Source: Streptomyces pseudovenezuelae (GTDB lineage: Bacteria; Actinomycetota; Actinomycetes; Streptomycetales; Streptomycetaceae). Taken from it: DNA of 64,000 nucleotides. Shown here piece after piece: positions 62,053 through 64,000 of this stretch. Where the stretch lies: positions 119,212 through 183,211 of the forward strand of contig NZ_JARXVH010000018.1 of assembly GCF_029892565.1 (NCBI RefSeq). Reading direction: 5' to 3'. Within the stretch, counting starts at the first letter, position 1. The number at the start of each line of letters is the position of its first letter. Both the position numbers and the translations under genes were made by a program. The notes under the pieces are model-generated. The model was given only the letters and a program-made list of their open reading frames with translations, searched no databases and was not told the DNA's origin.

Positions 62053-62721
62053 CTACCAGCGAACAACCGCGACAGGGCACATCGCGTCGCGCAACAGCGC
62101 CCGGGTGACGTCCCCCCACTCGGCCCCGACCCTCGCTCCCACCACGACCAGCGCCGCGTTCGCGGAGTGGTGGAGCAGGGCCTCGGCCGGCGGGAACAGG
62201 ACGACGTCCTCAAGTACCGGTACTTCTGGGTACTTGCTCCGCCAGGGGCGTAACGCGTCGGCCAGGAGCTGGACTTCGTGGTCCTCCCACGTGGCCCGGT
62301 CCTGCTCCGGGACGGCGAACGGGAACTCGGCCGCCCGAGGCGGAAGTTCCCAGGCGTGGACGACATGCAGGCGCGTCCCGCGAAGCCGCGCGCTGTCGAA
62401 GGCGAAGTCGATCGCCGCGCTCGCCGGGTCATGGGCGTCGACCCCGAGGACGACGCCGCTGGGACGGCTGAAGCTCTGCCCGTCCTCCGCCGGCACGAGC
62501 ACCACCGGAGTGATCGAGGTGCGGACGCTCGCCGGAAGGGGTGGTTGTGAGGCTGCCCGGTGCATGCCGAGCACGACCAACTTGGCCTCGGCCGGGTCCG
62601 GTTGGGGATCGTGCAGGACACACAGGGGCAGTCCGCGCAACAGTGCCTCACGACTGGCCCATTCGACCGCGTCCCGGCTGCCCGTCGATCGGTCGGTACG
62701 CGCGACGATCACTTGCTCCAT
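62053..62721 (-). CDS. Universal stress protein with shortened first domain
   Basis: A 222-residue UspA-type protein. The second domain is complete: VVLGVDAHDPASAAIDFAFD at its start and VVVGARVGAEWGDVTRALLR then CPVAVVRW at the end. The first (VIVARTDRSTGSRDAVEWAS) jumps from LCVLHDPQP to DPAEAKLVVLGMH, so about 70 residues of the usual two-domain length (about 290) are missing. ATG at 62721 is preferred over the ORF start at 62742. Confidence 0.8.
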   Translation of the reverse strand: MEQVIVARTDRSTGSRDAVEWASREALLRGLPLCVLHDPQPDPAEAKLVVLGMHRAASQPPLPASVRTSITPVVLVPAEDGQSFSRPSGVVLGVDAHDPASAAIDFAFDSARLRGTRLHVVHAWELPPRAAEFPFAVPEQDRATWEDHEVQLLADALRPWRSKYPEVPVLEDVVLFPPAEALLHHSANAALVVVGARVGAEWGDVTRALLRDAMCPVAVVRW

Positions 62722-62880
62722 GGCCGTTCGCCTCTCTGGCACAGAGGGGAGATTGCCCCTGTGTCCCAGCCTGCCGCGCGGTCGCGGCCATGGACAGAGG
62801 GCGAACAGCGGGTCATGAGTTCGGCCCTGCCCGCGCTGCCGCCGAGGACGCGTTTCGCCAGGGCATCTCCCTGAGACTCC

Positions 62881-63396
62881 TCACTTCGAGACGGCCGCCC
62901 CCCGATACGGTCGCGCCCCGGGCCCCGGCCGTGCGGTCACGTCCCTCGGCGTGAGCGCGACGTGCTCGTCGGCGCACTCGACGACGACCCGTACCGGCGC
63001 CCCGCAGTCGGTGTGCCGCATGTCCAGGACGGGACCCTCGGGGTCCGGGTCGTAGGTGTCGCCCCACTGGCGCAGGGCGACCAGGACGGGCCAGAGGTCC
63101 CAGCCCTTGCGGGTCAGCCGGTACTCGTTGCGGGCGCGGTGGCCCGGCTCCTGGTAGGGGACGGTCCTGAGGATCCCGGCCGCGGTGAGCTTGCGCAGCC
63201 GGTCGCTGAGGACCGCTTCCGACAGCCCCATGTGCCGGCGGAACTCCTCGAACCGGTGCACGCCGATCGCCGCGTCCCGAAGGACGAGCAGCGTCCATTT
63301 CTCGCCGACCAGATCGAGCGTGCGCTGGACGGGACAGTTCTCGGTGCTGACGTCGAGCCACTCCATTCCGTCATCGTAGAGGCCTGGCTTCGTCAT
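62881..63396 (-). CDS. HxlR-family regulator
   Basis: A 171-residue regulator with the HxlR signature: CPVQRTLDLVGEKWTLLVLR, then RFEEFRRHMGLSEAVLSDRLR (winged helix) and TRKGWDLWPVLVALRQWGD. It is divergent from a thioesterase gene. Its start codon overlaps the -35 of the thioesterase promoter. Confidence 0.9.
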   Translation of the reverse strand: MTKPGLYDDGMEWLDVSTENCPVQRTLDLVGEKWTLLVLRDAAIGVHRFEEFRRHMGLSEAVLSDRLRKLTAAGILRTVPYQEPGHRARNEYRLTRKGWDLWPVLVALRQWGDTYDPDPEGPVLDMRHTDCGAPVRVVVECADEHVALTPRDVTARPGPGARPYRGAAVSK

Positions 63397-63437
63397 TGAC
63401 AGTCAGGCGACGATCCAGCTAGCTTCGAACGACGAAG
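63396..63437 (+). promoter_or_regulatory. Promoter and inverted repeat before the thioesterase gene
   Basis: TTGACA (63396-63401) and TAGCTT (63420-63425) have an 18-bp spacer. CTTCG (63423-63427) and CGAAG (63433-63437) form a perfect inverted repeat over the expected transcription start, a possible HxlR site. Confidence 0.5.
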
Positions 63438-63458
63438 TCAGCTGGGAGGCGGCACGGC

Positions 63459-63914
63459 ATGGGACGTACACGTACGTACGAGTGGGAGGACCCCGCGGTC
63501 ACGGCGGCGGCGGTCGGGCACGACTCCGGCCTGGACTTTCTGCGTGCGGTGCAGGGCGGCCGGCTGCCGTCGCCGCCCGTCTCGGCCACGCTGGACTTCA
63601 CGCTCGACGAGGTGGCCGAGGGGCGGGCCGTTTTCTCCCTGCTGCCGGGGGAGGAGCACTACAACCCCATCGGCAGCGTGCACGGCGGTGTCTACGCCAC
63701 CCTCCTCGACTCCGCCGCGGGCTGCGCCGTCCAGTCCACGCTCCCCGCTGGCATGGGGTACACCTCGCTGGACCTGACCGTGAAGTTCCTGCGGCGGATC
63801 ACCGTGGACACGGGCCGGGTGCGCGCCGTCGGCACGGTCGTCAACCGTGGCCGCCAGACCGCACTGGCCGAGGCGACGCTGCTCGACGCCAAGGACCGCC
63901 TGCTGGCTCATTAG
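63459..63914 (+). CDS. PaaI-family thioesterase (possibly cut short)
   Basis: A 151-residue hotdog-fold thioesterase. The active-site region HYNPIGSVHGGVYATLLDSA is the PaaI signature (HGG, with following Asp), and LDLTVKFLRRITVDTGRVRA follows. It ends at LLAH followed by TAG, while relatives usually continue about 10 residues (pattern LLAHA.....fp). It is probably still functional. It is divergent from the HxlR gene. Confidence 0.82.
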   Translation: MGRTRTYEWEDPAVTAAAVGHDSGLDFLRAVQGGRLPSPPVSATLDFTLDEVAEGRAVFSLLPGEEHYNPIGSVHGGVYATLLDSAAGCAVQSTLPAGMGYTSLDLTVKFLRRITVDTGRVRAVGTVVNRGRQTALAEATLLDAKDRLLAH

Positions 63915-64000
63915 AGGACCATCCTTTCTGCAGCCCTCACGAGTAGGGTTGTGACCTCTCGGTCCCGGTGGGTGCATGGCCAGTAGTGCGAGCCGTTCGT
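63915..64000. other. Window end
   Basis: No gene can be assigned. An ATG at 63976 opens a frame that leaves the window after eight residues and could be the start of a gene. Confidence 0.2.

Noticed and set aside
1..64000. tRNA, rRNA, CRISPR array, intact transposase, or a secondary-metabolite megasynthase cluster
   Set aside because: I looked for these on both strands and saw no cloverleaf, spacer-repeat pattern, complete transposase, or PKS/NRPS domains.

Overview
The window is high-GC actinobacterial DNA and almost certainly Streptomyces. The signs are third-position G/C bias, GTG/TTG starts with AGGAG-type ribosome sites, twin-arginine signal peptides on secreted glycosidases, sugar ABC importers with no ATPase gene of their own, many LacI-family regulators, and SpoIIE/PP2C, STAS and HelR-type proteins. 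I see no rRNA, tRNA, CRISPR array or intact insertion sequence. I count about 52 genes, plus an unusual number of gene remnants.

Layout. 0-3.6 kb: partial PemK/MazF-like gene, flotillin with a small NfeD-like partner, amidase. 3.7-12.8 kb: secreted GH43-CBM42 arabinofuranosidase, then a fructan locus (Tat-exported GH32, divergent binding protein, two permeases, cytoplasmic GH32, LacI repressor) with two operator-like palindromes in the divergent promoter. 12.9-16.1 kb: integrase remnant and two copies of a dispersed repeat flanking a metallophosphoesterase and a RIO-type kinase. 16.1-19.7 kb: FAD/Rieske oxidoreductase, then methyltransferase, CDGSH protein and haem-oxygenase-like oxidase in overlapping order. 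19.8-28.1 kb: stress and energy sensing (STAS, PAS-PP2C phosphatase and RsbQ-like hydrolase in overlapping order, AI-2E exporter, hemerythrin, F420 oxidoreductase, second PP2C phosphatase). 28.3-33.9 kb: sugar or sugar-acid oxidation set under an IclR regulator. 34-43.7 kb: LacI regulator and four large secreted proteins (GH27-ricin, GH76, sugar dehydrogenase-PKD-CBM6, ThuA-CBM6-GH99), probably an alpha-mannan/galactoside locus. 43.8-47 kb: MarR, TetR, quinone oxidoreductase and two decayed genes.

47.2-56.2 kb is one-carbon and cobalamin territory: a GcvT/LigM-like demethylase, an MTHFR and a purU broken by an internal deletion, followed by LacI; then a cobalamin riboswitch with cbtB-cbtA, a degenerate histidine phosphatase, and metE under its own cobalamin riboswitch. 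56.3-60.2 kb: a remnant scar, then a likely rifamycin-resistance unit, rgt-helR, behind a perfect palindrome resembling the rifamycin-associated element. 60.4-64 kb: an enoyl-CoA hydratase-family enzyme, a small Ser-rich protein, a shortened universal stress protein, an HxlR regulator and a PaaI thioesterase.

The most interesting items are: the palindromic rgt-helR promoter with a second promoter facing the other way straight into an intrinsic terminator; the ThuA-CBM6-GH99 fusion in an alpha-mannan locus; the purU deletion inside an otherwise intact demethylation operon; and a repeat family whose end matches the 3' end of the GH43-CBM42 gene, continuing past its stop codon. All functional statements are read from sequence and family knowledge; no database search was run.
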